Assembly (NCBI RefSeq): GCF_037975245.1
Contig: NC_092568.1
Location: 13,169,501-13,233,500, forward strand
Source of the DNA: Apostichopus japonicus
Taxonomy: Eukaryota; Echinodermata; Holothuroidea; Aspidochirotida; Stichopodidae
Length of the DNA stretch: 64,000 nucleotides
Direction: 5' to 3'
Shown: in pieces, positions 1 to 11,800 of the stretch
How the letters are laid out: each line of letters begins with the position of its first letter
How positions within the stretch are numbered: the stretch's first letter is position 1
Made by a program: the position numbers and the translations under genes
Notes under the pieces: generated by a model
What the model was told of the DNA's origin: nothing
Databases searched by the model: none
The model's input: the letters and a program-made list of their open reading frames with translations, nothing else

Positions 1-2962
1 TCTAGAGCTAAACTTCATCTAGTGAATAAAGTGAATGAACCACAATGCACAACACTGAGCATCTTTTCCAATGCCATGATGTCATCATGGTCCCTTCTAA
101 AGAGAAGCAGTTAGAATCTCTAGAACCACATATCATTAACAGATCTACCAATTCTATCTAGCTAGTTATCATCACAGATACTCATAACTAAATGAAAAGT
201 TCATTCAGTAGGCATATAAACAACATTATTTAAGTCGGTCAGGAAACTGTAGGCATGCATCTCACTTCTAGTTTGTCCAAACTTCAATTGTAAATCAACA
301 CAAGTGAAGGCTATTGAGTAACACACTGCAAATGTACAAATACAAGGAAGTAAAAATATCTGTATAAAAGAAAACACCAGTGTCATCAACATTGTGGAAC
401 ACAGGAAATTAAACTACATGTATAGTGATTGCTTGAAACAAATTCTTATCAAGGTGCATCAAAGGGATGATCTACATATCACAACCGTTAGTTCCCTATA
501 AATGTAACCAACCAAAAGAATCTCTCCACCCTCAAATTCCTACCTTCCCTATGGAATGTTTAGTCAGCAAACAGAATCACCTTGACAAAGTATGGCATAT
601 TATCATGGAGACAACATTCAGGTTTATGTAAGCAATCAATGCAGTTTCATGTGAATGGCACTAAAAAAATATTATACTTTGAACAAGAACTACCATTATA
701 TTGTCTCGAAACATTCCTTTTGTGTTTTGCTATTCACAGGAAAGTAGCTTCAAGAACTTAAAAGTCTCAACACAGGTTTGCAAAAATTAAACTTTGACAT
801 TTCCAGCTAACTGCACTAAAAGCTCAGTGAAAATAACATAGTTCTATGCAATTTCCATATCAATATTCATTATTTTTATTGAGTAAAGAATTATCTGTCA
901 TTAAACCAATTGAGCTGAATTAAGTTCCCCAGATTTATTAACAAGTCCATAGATTTGACAAACTTCAATCAAAATTTGCAAGCCCTACCCAACAGATGAT
1001 GTGCCAATCAAATCTTTCCATTTAGTTTACGTCCGTTTGGCCTAGTTGCCTATGACTTTCACTTTTGTGGCTAGCTTGTGTTAGCCCGTCTCCTGAATCA
1101 TATAGATCTTTCTTTCAGTCTTACCAATGTAGCTTGCAAAATTTTGTCATATCCTTCCATTGCAATGAAGAAACAGGTGTTTTCAGACGTTTTGGAATTG
1201 TGTAAAAAAAGTGGACAATACAAGTATTTATGTTACACTTGTGTGTAATGAACATGCTGATATGGGTGGTCGCAGTGATTTTACAGTAAATCGTTCGCGC
1301 CATGAGGGCAACAGAAAATATATTTCTTTCTTTAGATTGCGACAGCTTTTCTCCATTAAACCCACTTGGTCAGAGTGCATTTAGAATAAGAAACATTGAA
1401 TCTGCTTTGTAAGTTTGTTTTCTGAAATTCATCAACAAACACGTTTTGAGACTTTACATAGCTTAATTCATTTCTTTGTATGCTAATATCAATGACCAGT
1501 AACAGTTTGCATTGTTTGATTAATTTCTCCAACGAACATTAATGGTCAAAATCACCCTTTTAGCTTTTAAATTGCCATCTTTTAGCCTCTTTAATGACAC
1601 ACGTCTACAGTATTTGTGCAACTCATGTCAACTTCCTTAAGTTGTTTTGAGAGGTATATATTTCGTTTTTTTGTTTTTCTTTATTTTTATTCCTTTAATA
1701 TTTTCTGTCGACAGGATATTATGTACTAGATAGTATTTGGTGGCTAGGATGCCTGGAAACATCACTTCCTTTCATTCTTTGGTCTCATATGATCGACTGC
1801 AATATAATATCATCATTGTTTGATCACTCCAGCTATCGAAAAACACAGTTCAAAGTTCAGAACACTTTCACATGATTTTGTGAATAATGCCGCAACATAC
1901 ACAACAATTTTATACCAAACTATTTGCACTCTGGAGTGACCAGTTGATAGAATATATCATTCAAGTGTCACACCAACCCCCCCCCACCCCAGGGGTTTTA
2001 CCATAATGGTAGTCATTTTCACTTTGTCTGAACCGTTCAAAATGCTACTAAGGCCTCTATCACTGTACCATTTTCCCAACAAAGCCCTTCCCAGCTATTA
2101 CAGTATAATAAAAATTTTAATTAATTAATACCATTTACCTGCATCAAATATTGTGCCACTTAATCATATTAGTATATTGATTTATGTTATAGATAAGTTT
2201 AGATGAGTAGATGCTTCTTGTGTAAATTTGTATGATTTGGGTAAATACTATATATACCTTAAATATGAAAGACCTCTGAATATTCTTCTAATCTAATTAT
2301 AAATGATAATGACAACACAATCTGGTTGGGTTTCACTTCACAACATGATAGCCTATTCGAGCTGGCTTCACTCCAGTAATAACAAAAGCAACATCCACAC
2401 AGACTTTAAGAGGTATTCCTTAATGACAGATGCATCAATATGAAGTTATACCCTTTACTTTTCAATGGCAACACCTTCTACCCTCCCTTTTTGTGTGCAA
2501 AGATGGCTAGATCTTGGTTCATCTCCCAGAGAAGTGTTGAAGACTATAGGCTTGATAATTTAATTGAAAAAGTAACAGAATTTCAAAAGGACTGAAATAT
2601 CTATGGTAATATGAATAACCAGCAGTGAACTATGTGTTCATTTGCATGTAGGAACCTTTACTTTGCAGATAAAAGCAAACTGCTATAGTTAACCACAGTC
2701 ATTATGGTTACTGGCAATTCCAGCACAATACTTTTTCTTTCAAAAAAGTGGGATGTGTGTTTGGTTACAGAATGCCTGTAGGAAGCTTTTGAGCAAAAAG
2801 CAGTAACATTTTGCATGACTGTCTGAAGCACAGATGCTTTGACAGTAGTTCCAATGTATGTTAATAGTTTGCCATTCCAAACAATCATCAGCAGTGAGCC
2901 CTGTACTTATCCTCTTACTTAACCTACAACTTTCATGGTAATCTTAACTGATGTACCTATGC
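1..2962. other. AT-rich non-coding stretch, nothing recognised
   Basis: No ORF here resembles a known family, and splice-bounded exons were not found on either strand. This is where the last CRIPT exon could lie, since CRIPT runs leftwards with an open donor at 3555. I looked on the minus strand for the expected Cys-x2-Cys and Lys-rich tail and did not find it. The stretch contains a C-run near 1978-1992 and otherwise AT-rich sequence. Confidence 0.5.
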
Positions 2963-3258
2963 CAAGGTGACCAGACATCCCTGATCTCCAAGGAAAGTCC
3001 CTAGATTTCATGTATCATCTCTGGATTAAGAATGATCCTGGAAATGTCCCTAGTTTTATGTACGATCCTGGGAATACCCCAGAAGTTGTAAAGAGGCAAT
3101 GAATAATTTTCAAATTTACCCACCAATTTGCCAACCAGAACACAATTCCACCCCTCCTTTTCAACACCCTGTGTAGGTACTAACCCTTGACATCAACATG
3201 AAGGGGTTACCATCAATATCGTGTTCCCGGATGTGCTTGAAAAACTATGGTCACCTTA
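2963..3258. mobile_element. Degenerate hAT-like MITE in the CRIPT 3' region
   Basis: The ends are inverted: AAGGTGACCA near 2964 and TGGTCACCTT near 3248-3257. Both are followed inward by sequence rich in CCCTGATCTCC/TCCCGGATG-type words, as in old non-autonomous DNA transposons. No clean 8-bp target duplication is visible and there is no ORF. The element is probably an old, mutated copy. Confidence 0.45.
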
Positions 3259-3555
3259 GGCGAGGCCCAGCTTCATTTGCAAATCACACTACGGCCAGTA
3301 TATGATATTGCTAATTACCAGTTGTAGTTCCTTTTGTAGTAATACAGTACTATGAATGATACAATAATAATGTACTATGGTTTCAAGGTGGAAATCGTTG
3401 AGGCATTGGAGCTTGTAGCTATGATACTGCTCAAGTCTCAACTAGAGAAATTAGTGAAAGAACTAATCCATGGTTTTCTTCTGTTTTTGCTTAGAAAGTG
3501 CACAGAACTGCTTACCCTCATAAACTAATGGCAAGTTATGGATAAAATTACTTAC

Positions 3556-4805
3556 CAACTTTGTAGGCACAAGCTTGACAATAGTGTGATCCAACCTGAT
3601 GAACTGTCTGCTTGCAAATCCTACACTTTTTGAATTCCTTTGTGTATGGGTTGAATCGTGCCTTCTTCCCTGTCAACAACTTATTTTCTCCAACACGCCT
3701 TCCGCCACCCTCTGAAACCAAAGTAACAGTTGAAATAATATCACAACAATTTATAATTCAATAACACATTTTGCTGTTTTTGAATATTAAGTGAACAGCA
3801 AAAAGAAGAGGACATTATCTGTTTTTTGTTGCAAGATACAGCCCTCAATGGAAAGATTCTATGTTTCAATCTAAATGAGAATCTTTTACTATGCAAATAT
3901 TGTCTTCTCCTCTCTTTTTGATTTATTTTCATTCAATCTTACTAGCTGCATAGCAGAGAAAGTTTTCATGCCGACAGATATTAAGCCAGCTGTTCTATGC
4001 TGGTATCGGTCTTGTCTAGGGTCAACAATCTTTGTAGCTAATGTGGACAAGTTGCAGGTCAAAGAAGAGGGCATACTACATATAAACCAGGAAAGAAAAC
4101 GTTCAGTGGTACTGATGCCTAAGCATATTCATAGTGTGGTGAGCCATTTCTGTTTCTACAGTAACATTGTAGTGAACTAAAATCTTGTGTATATCAATAT
4201 CGGTTCAAATTTGATGAACCAAATACTCCATATGAGGCTTACATTAGTCTTTATGGAAAGTTGCTTCAATTGATCAGCACCACACAACACATTCAATATC
4301 CTTGTGGATATCATTCCTTCAGGATAATATTAAATTATATATTTTGTCTCTGGAATACTTGAAGGAGGAAGACCTGACATTACACAGTGAAGTTACATAA
4401 TAGAGATGATCTCACCTGTAGTATTTCTGGCTCCAGATTTCCATGGATCAGGTGTTATTACCTTGCCAAGTTTCTTCTCACCTGTCAAAGCGAGAAACAG
4501 ATATCAACACAATGAACCTCCCATTGGTTTACTAATACTTGCTTTCTTATTTCAGTTTCGGCTCAGTTGAATTTAGCCAATTTTTTAACAAACTAGGGTA
4601 GCAGAATTTCATAACAATGCAATGTATCAGCTTAACCAGTTACAAACTAAAGCTTAACAGGTTACATTTACACATCATCAAAGCAATCCAACGTGCAAGT
4701 TAAGCCAATCTTCTTTATGCAAATAAGAAGATAGAAACAAACATTGTTTCAAAAACCCTTCTACATTTAAAGGCATTGAAGAAACTTACATTTTTCACAG
4801 ACCAT
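3556..4805 (-). CDS. CRIPT: CRIPT, cysteine-rich PDZ-binding protein (partial, last exon missing)
   Basis: Three coding exons are joined by GT/AG introns on the minus strand: 4805-4790 (M V C E K + 1 nt), 4481-4416, and 3711-3556. Together they give 79 codons of a protein usually about 101 residues long. The order matches CRIPT: N-terminal CEKC, then a KKLGKVITPDPWK stretch, GARNTTE, KKARFNPY, CRIC and HYCQACAY. Three Cys-x2-Cys pairs (residues 3/6, 57/60, 72/75) would bind zinc. Donors are strong (GTAAGT after exon 1, GTGAG after exon 2, GTAAGT after exon 3). CRIPT is known to bind PDZ domains of PSD-95-type scaffolds through its C-terminus, and has been seen in the activated minor spliceosome. 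The C-terminal exon (ICAMCGKK-like, ending in the PDZ ligand) was not found and may lie left of the window. Identification is by recognisable sequence; the exon joins are inferred but in phase. Confidence 0.93.
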
Positions 4806-4853
4806 GATTTTCTTTATATTTTATCTCTGTGGTATCAGTCAGTGTTGAAGAGC
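4806..4853 (-). other. CRIPT: CRIPT 5' UTR segment with probable upstream splice acceptor
   Basis: On the minus strand a good acceptor (TTTTTTGACATTTTCAG) ends at 4854, so the ATG exon probably starts at 4853 and a non-coding first exon lies further right. Two minus-strand donors could supply it: CAG|GTAAGT with the cut at 8998/8997, and a GTAAGT near 7105-7110. Which one is used cannot be decided from sequence. Confidence 0.5.
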
Positions 4854-4924
4854 CTGAAAATGTCAAAAAACTATTTTAGTTATAAAGGATCGGACAGTTA
4901 CAGTAATGTCATTGTTAACTTCTG

Positions 4925-5515
4925 CAGGCGCGGATCCAGAGGGGGGGTCCAGGGGGTCCGGACCCCCCTGCTCTTGGCCAAAAAAAAAGAGAAAAAAAAA
5001 AAGAGAAAAAAAAGAGAGAGGTGCTTTGCATGGCTAAATTGAAGGGGGTTCCCTGTTGTACTTAAATATCCAACAATTTCACAATGGATAGAGGGAAACC
5101 CACTCCCCTTAGACCCTAGGATCACTGGATGCCAAACCCCTCACCCTTCCAGAATCCTGGATCAGGCCCTGCATCAAACAGTGGTGACGGAATGGGAGGG
5201 GGATTGGGGGCTAAAGGCATTATGATTTTTGTATCATCTCAACTCATCTGATATGTATTACCATATTTCATAGATTGCTTTTTCCTCATCAATTGAGAAA
5301 TTGCAGACATGAGATCCATATTTTCAGGCTAGGTACATGCAGTTTAGAATACTCGAGAAGTGCTGTTTCCGGCCATCTGGGGGGTTTGTAAAGCCAAAAA
5401 TTTTCTGGTACGCTCCGCGCCAACCGATGGTGGCGCTCCGCTTAGATAGTCTTACGTTCAGGCGCGGCTGGAGCAGTCAGACCCCCCCCTGTCACAAATC
5501 CTGCATCCGCCCCTG
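4925..5515. mobile_element. Non-autonomous DNA element (composite) in the CRIPT 5' intron or leader
   Basis: The left end is CAGGCGCGGATCCAG and the right end is CTGCATCCGCCCCTG, inverted with respect to each other. TTCTG sits directly outside both ends (4920-4924 and 5516-5520), so a 5-bp target duplication is possible. An internal copy of the same kind of end (CCTGGATCAGGCCCTG, 5157-5172) suggests two nested or partial elements. The segment at about 5345-5450 is the reverse complement of 20195-20300, so the family is present twice in the window. No transposase ORF is present; the short ORFs are chance. Confidence 0.65.
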
Positions 5516-8500
5516 TTCTGTCATAGTACAGTGCTCTTTAATCAAGATCCATAAACCAGACTGAAAGCCCTCCCAGTGGTTACTAAGAGATCAACCTGTC
5601 ACATATGTCTAACTTTGAAACGAAAGTTTCCTTCACTAGTAGACAAAAGTGATGACCCTTTCTCCTAAGGGAGGATGCTTAGTGCAAAAAACCTGCAAAC
5701 TTACTTTCTTTAGTACAGTTCTCTCTTGCTCAGAGAAAGCTTTTGCTTGGTGTAGGCTGAGAGAGTTGTTAACCTCTAATGAGGACAAAGAAAGAGGGGG
5801 GGGGGTGTTGTTCTTGAAGAAGGAATGGACATCTCTGAAGGAAACAGCTACATGTATTTACAGTAACCAGATTTCATGTTTAAACATTTTTGGTGTTGAC
5901 TATACATTTTACCACAGTGCAAACTGAAACTCAAGGGCATATATATGCTAATTATGTTAATGAACTGAATAGTATACAAAGATTTGCTCCTTCCATTTTT
6001 TGAGCTTGTGTTTTATGAGCAAACATTGTACATTCTGAAAGATGAGATACATAGTAACTTAGAGGAAACAGCTGTTACTATTACATGACATGTTGTCAAT
6101 ACACCTCCAAGTCCAAGGTTTGTGTTCTATCTCAAAATTCAACCTCTGATCATAAAATTCTGGCATTTTGTAGGAATATCCAAGTCTTAGATAAGAATTT
6201 CTACATTTAATCTGGAAAATATGATCTTTTCCATTCATTTTCATGTTTTATCTCATAAATTCCACCTTGAACATTGAATTTTGACATTTCAACAGATATC
6301 ATTAGAGTAACGATTGGTGATTTGTTTTTCATTCGTTCAGAGTGCAATGTCACTGTATGTAAGTGTCCATGACCCTTGACTAAAGAGATAATTCTAGAAT
6401 TTGTTGGGTAAAAATGCCAGCACCATCACAAGTCCCCTCACACCCTCCCCCCCACCCCCATGACAGTCCAATGATAGTGATGCCCCAATTTTCACATGTT
6501 CCTTTGAATGTCGACTATTCAGTTATTTGACATACTGTATGTGGTGTAAAGTTAAATCATATGCTTGATAAAAAGTTGCAGGAAAATCAAGCACCTTTGA
6601 TATCACCAATCGTTGCTACCTTGGTAGCAGAGGTTGCATGGTTCTCAAGTAGATCTAGGCTATGCGAGTTTTGTTGGTAAGAGGGCTATTTTATGCATTA
6701 ATGAAGGGAACTCTAGTACTGTACCTATGGTTGTTTCCTTTGACCTAACCAAGGCATAATGTACTATTTGAGAACCTTTGCTCACCTAGCCTCCAAGTAC
6801 AATGGTAACGTCAATCCAAGACTATTCACTCACGAGAAAGGGCACAGACAAACACCGACTAACATACTAGGCCTACTACTATGACATGTCTTCTTTGCTA
6901 AACTGTATCAGTGTGTCTACTATTCAATATGTACCCTAACATAACGTAAGTACAGTACAACTTTAATCGGTACTAATTTAGAAAGATGTCAATGGAATTC
7001 TCAACTTCCATGCAACGACTAAAAAATTAGGCTTTCGGTATCTTTGCTCATAGATATACGCTTGCAATGTGGAAGAAAGTACATGACAACCTTAAACAAG
7101 CTACTTACTCGGGAATTGTAGTAGGTGACAACGTTTCCACAGCATTAATGTATATTTGTCATTGATATTTGCTTATCTTTGCTGGCATCGTATGGAACGC
7201 CAAAAAAAAAAAAAAACCCACGACAACAACAAGATACAAGTTCATGATGAATTGATAATATAAAAGTAAATGGAAATGTAACAGTTCACAATTGTAATAA
7301 AGATGAACACGATTATGACTTACATTGTGATCCTTTTTTTTGCGTACAACAAACACTGAGAAGAGAGAAGCAGATAATGTACGACATGGTCAAATTCAAT
7401 AATTTCTTGTTTTCGTGGATATTTTTATTTTGTGGATTCATTAAAGAATGATGCTGACATTAGAAGCATTCTTTCAACAGCTCTCTCAGTTTCGCCTGCT
7501 TTGCTTTCATTAAATGAAGATTAATTAGAGAGTAATTAATGAATTCTTGCCCCTTGTTCCTACTTCCCCTCACTAGGTTCCCCCGGATCCACCACATCAC
7601 TTGTGTTGTAACTATGCATTCTGGTCAAGCCATTTTATTTATTCAGATACAAAGGAATGACTATGAATCCACCCACAAGAATTTGGTTACACCATTTGGC
7701 AGCTCCTAATTATCAAGTTACTTACTTTAAAGTCTATTACAAAAAACGAAACAAAATAAAGGTTAATTTAATTCATTTCAAACATTAACTTCTATGACTA
7801 CACTGACATTGTTTCTGGTACATTAATTGGTAAGTAGTATAATGAAGTGGTTCCTAACTTGAGGATAAAAATATGAGCTCATTTTGTTTGGAAGACTGAC
7901 AGACCAACACACTTATTTTATGACCTAAGGAACAAACTGCAATTGGAAGACTTACCATTGACGAGCTTAATACAAGTACAACCATCCCATTGACTTGATT
8001 AGTTTTGTCACAAGAACTACATGCAACTTACTGTGATATACTGTACTGTACAACTTTACAAACAACTAGTACACGTGAAAAATTTCAACGGTCAGTGATC
8101 GCTTTACACAGATAAGACATAGGTATGGGTGGGATATGTAGGACAGGGCGTTTGGACTGCGGTTTAAAAAAGTGGTTTAGAACCACTAGACTACTTCATA
8201 TTATGTTTTCCTGTTGGTAATACCACATTTGACTGTGGAAAGTCACTTCCAGATTGTGACAAATTAAACACACGATACGATGCTAGATGTAATGTCTTCT
8301 AACGGTAATCGTGCTTTTAATTAGTTTGTCGAGGGATTAGCAGCTTTATACTGTGTATCTCTTTACAACGTTCGTGAACAGTGTGTATGTTTTAACATGA
8401 ATGGCAGCCTTATGTGAAAGGAGAGCAGTATATAAACTGAGGAGAAGTAGAGCAAAGATCTCTTTGCATTTCCACAAATATTCTGTTACACAATAATCTT

Positions 8501-8640
8501 TCTTTACTTTGTTAATACCCAAAGCAAATTTTTCTTTCATTCGACTAACTGTAGGTGCCAACATAACTAGCAACATTGTCAGTACCCATCTCGAACTGCT
8601 GCGGAGTAACTTCCGGTAGTTCGATTGGCGTTCCATAGTT
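5516..8640. other. Non-coding stretch between CRIPT ATG exon and the divergent promoter region
   Basis: No protein-coding exon is recognised. The stretch holds poly-purine/pyrimidine tracts (A-run at 7201-7215), a C-rich run near 6447-6457, and a minus-strand GTAAGT that could be a donor near 7105-7110. It probably belongs to the CRIPT 5' intron if the upstream non-coding exon is real. Confidence 0.4.
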
Positions 8641-8859
8641 TCGTCGTAATAGGCACGCTAACCTCATGCGCAAACAGCCGTGTGCAACCCACAGAAAATA
8701 ATAAGACCTACAACGCACTAACCAATGCAATATACATCGTTCATTTATCGTGTATACCATATACCAACTAGCTTTTTGTACAATTAGATCAAATACAAGG
8801 AAAGGGTGAGGTAATCACGAGTCAGACCAAAGACAGCATCATAACTTCAGCACGCTACA
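8600..8859. promoter_or_regulatory. Putative (bidirectional) promoter and 5' UTR of the SR factor gene
   Basis: The tiny ATG exon of the splicing-factor gene starts at 8860, so its promoter should lie just upstream. This stretch contains an ETS-type site on the minus strand (ACCGGAAGT, near 8609-8617) and several CpGs in otherwise CpG-poor DNA. CRIPT, transcribed the other way, has no promoter closer to its ATG that I can recognise. A shared promoter is inference; no TATA box or Inr decides it. Confidence 0.3.
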
Positions 8860-11800
8860 ATGAAAGGTGAAAATGAATGGTTTTTTTGGTGAAGTTACTT
8901 TCCTAGAAGTATTCTTGAGGATGCGAAGTGTTTGTAATTGTCTGTGTAGCAGATACTTCTAAAAAGTTACAACTAGGCTAGGCTGTAGGCTACTTACCTG
9001 ATGCTTTTTCATAGCAACTTTAGCGTTAGGCAAGAGGTCTGGGACCAGCGTAGCCAGTTGTACTTTTATATTATGCTAGTACCACGTACTATTCGGCCTA
9101 GTTATTATGCATACGTGAGTAGGCTAGTACCAAGGTTTAGCCTTTGACAAACTTAATTTGTTCAACATTAATATTACATGCAAAATCTGATTTTTGTTTT
9201 CCTGAAGCAGAACTTATGTCAAATTATTATTTTTTTACCAATGACATGAATGATTTAAAGGGTGCCCAATGCCAAATTTGCATAGCCTTTAATAATAATA
9301 GTGACTGATTGTACAATATCTGTCTGAAATAACCCAACAATTGAGCTGTAGTTATCGCGCTCATGTCCTTGTGTTTAGGATTTCAATTATGGAGATCATT
9401 GTGGCAAACAGTGTTTATCTGAGAGTGCATTCCATGTAAAGAATGTATAGTTAAGTCTATCCATATCCACAGAGGTGAGAATCCATTGTTTAACAGGGTG
9501 GGCCCAAGTTGTATTTAATTAATTTTAGGTTGAAGTGTACAGGCCAGTAAACATACTTATGTTCTTAAATGCAATATCCCCAGAATACATCCTCCCCAAG
9601 GCAAGTCCTGAATGGTACTGCCCTTTTAAATACAAGAGAATAACATGCAGACCTGACACGCGCCCTAAAGCTTATGACTTACCAATCTCAATACATCCCC
9701 CAAATGCAATACCCCCCAGCCCAGATTATTCCTAATGTTAAACAATTGATGGTTCATTCCTTATCTAATCACCTAAATTTCGGAGGAGGATTTGGAGGAT
9801 GTTGTAGTTCGAACTCTTTTAATAACTACCAAATTTATTGTATGCTTGGAACATCATGCACTAAGCATATTCTAAAAATGCTAAATGTCAGTTGCATTAA
9901 TTCTAAATTGGCTGATTTATCACACTTTGAAATTCTGTAGTTTGTACAGTAGTTTTTTGGTCAGAGAAACATAGCAGGGAATCATTTTTCCAGTATTGCA
10001 TTGCAAAATGCTACACAGAACATGAGCAAATTGCTGTAGAAATGCAAAAATGTATTGCAGTTTTCCACACAGGAACATAGTACTTTACTAGAGACAAATT
10101 TAAGAGACTTCAAAACTGCTGATCAAAATTTGAACACTAAGTTATTCCTTGTACGGAAGCCAATCAGATACTGGGATAGAATGATATGAAGCAATATGGA
10201 GCAGCACATGATAATAGGCACGCATGTATAAATGCAGGGAATAATTTATTGCTTGTAACTTGAATTTTTCATAGAATTTTTGAAGGCTCTGAACATAATA
10301 TTAGGCCTTACAATTAGGCCTTACAATTACATATTAGGCCTACAAAATATTATGGTACCTGCTATTATGTATATTTGCACTTGTATCACAACTTGACCAT
10401 TTTGCTAAGCAATGGGATACCTGATAAATTATTATTTGTGAACGGTTTTTAATATCAATTTGTGAACTTAAGCTGCTTATGTTTGTTGATCCCGTTCCAC
10501 ACACTTAAGTTACTTCAGAACGGTACTGTAGGTCTACAGTATCTGGATAGGTATAGCAATCCAAAAATATGCTGATGCCCAGTGCCATTTGGATTTATTC
10601 CAATGGTTGGCCAGAAATTAAAAATGTTTCTGATTTAAGATTGAAAGTTGTAATCTGACCTTGTGATGATTGCTTTTACGGAAAGTCACGGCACAAAAAC
10701 CAAAACTGTTTCTTGTATGCAAACATGCAGTGAGCAATATTAAACAGCTTGAAATTCTGTCTGGAAAACACCATAGATCGAAGAGTATACATGAAGTTGC
10801 TACAATGCTACTAACTTAGTATAATAAGAAATAAGTAAAACCTGTTGAGTTCCTTCTATTCTTCATTAAATTTGCTTCTTTTCTCTCTTTAGAAAGTGTA
10901 ACAAAATAATTATATTATATTTCATCCGGTTTTGTTCTATTTCAGACTCTGATTACTTAGAAGGAAGGTTGTATGTTGGTGGATTAAATCATTCTGCTAC
11001 AAAGGATGATGTGGAAAGAGCATTCTCAAAATATGGGAAAATAATTGACCTCTGGCTTGCACGAAACCCACCGGGCTTTGCCTTTGTTGAATTCTCAAGT
11101 CAGCATGATGCGGATGAATGTCTTCGCGCTTTAGACGGGTCGGACTTCATGGGGAACCAAATTAAAGTTGAGCTTTCCCGTGCAATGCCTGGTGGCCGTG
11201 GCAGAGGCAGAGGAAGGGGTGGACGCGGTGGACGCGGTGGGGGACGAGGTTCTGGAGGAAGGGACAGAGACAGAGGTTATTCCTCATCAGACTCCTATTC
11301 CGACTATGCGTATCGCAGTCGATCGCCCATGCGACGAAGGTATCACGATAGATGAGAGCTAATCAAAAAATTTTATTTTAGAAAGAATGCTGTCTCTTGA
11401 GGTGAATTAAGCTGCTTTCATATCAATCCAAGCGTCAACTTTTCTGATTCAGAAAGCGTGTCTGAACCATCGTTAATTCTAAAGCAAAAGCCAAAAGCAA
11501 TAACGCCAATTTTACATGCAACCGAAAGCAATGAACCAATCAGATAGAACCAGCATTTTTTCGATAGCCTACTGTAGTTTTTTGTCGTTGAAAAGCAAAG
11601 GGTCAAATTTTTAGAGACCAAGGAATCTTGTACTCTGCACTGACTTATAATGTCATGTCTGGCCAGACGTACACTGTAAAATGTGATGGTTGAGACATCA
11701 GTAAAAGCACGACTGTCTTAGTGGTTGTGATAATGTACAGGTCACTCGATAGCATGCTTCTGTTAATCCTTTTATCTTTCCAGCAGTTGAAACTGGCTAT

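Noticed and set aside
8346-8760. Two overlapping minus-strand ORFs with ATG starts upstream of the SR gene
   Set aside because: No family resemblance, no clear splice partners; more likely promoter/leader DNA, with an ETS-like site.
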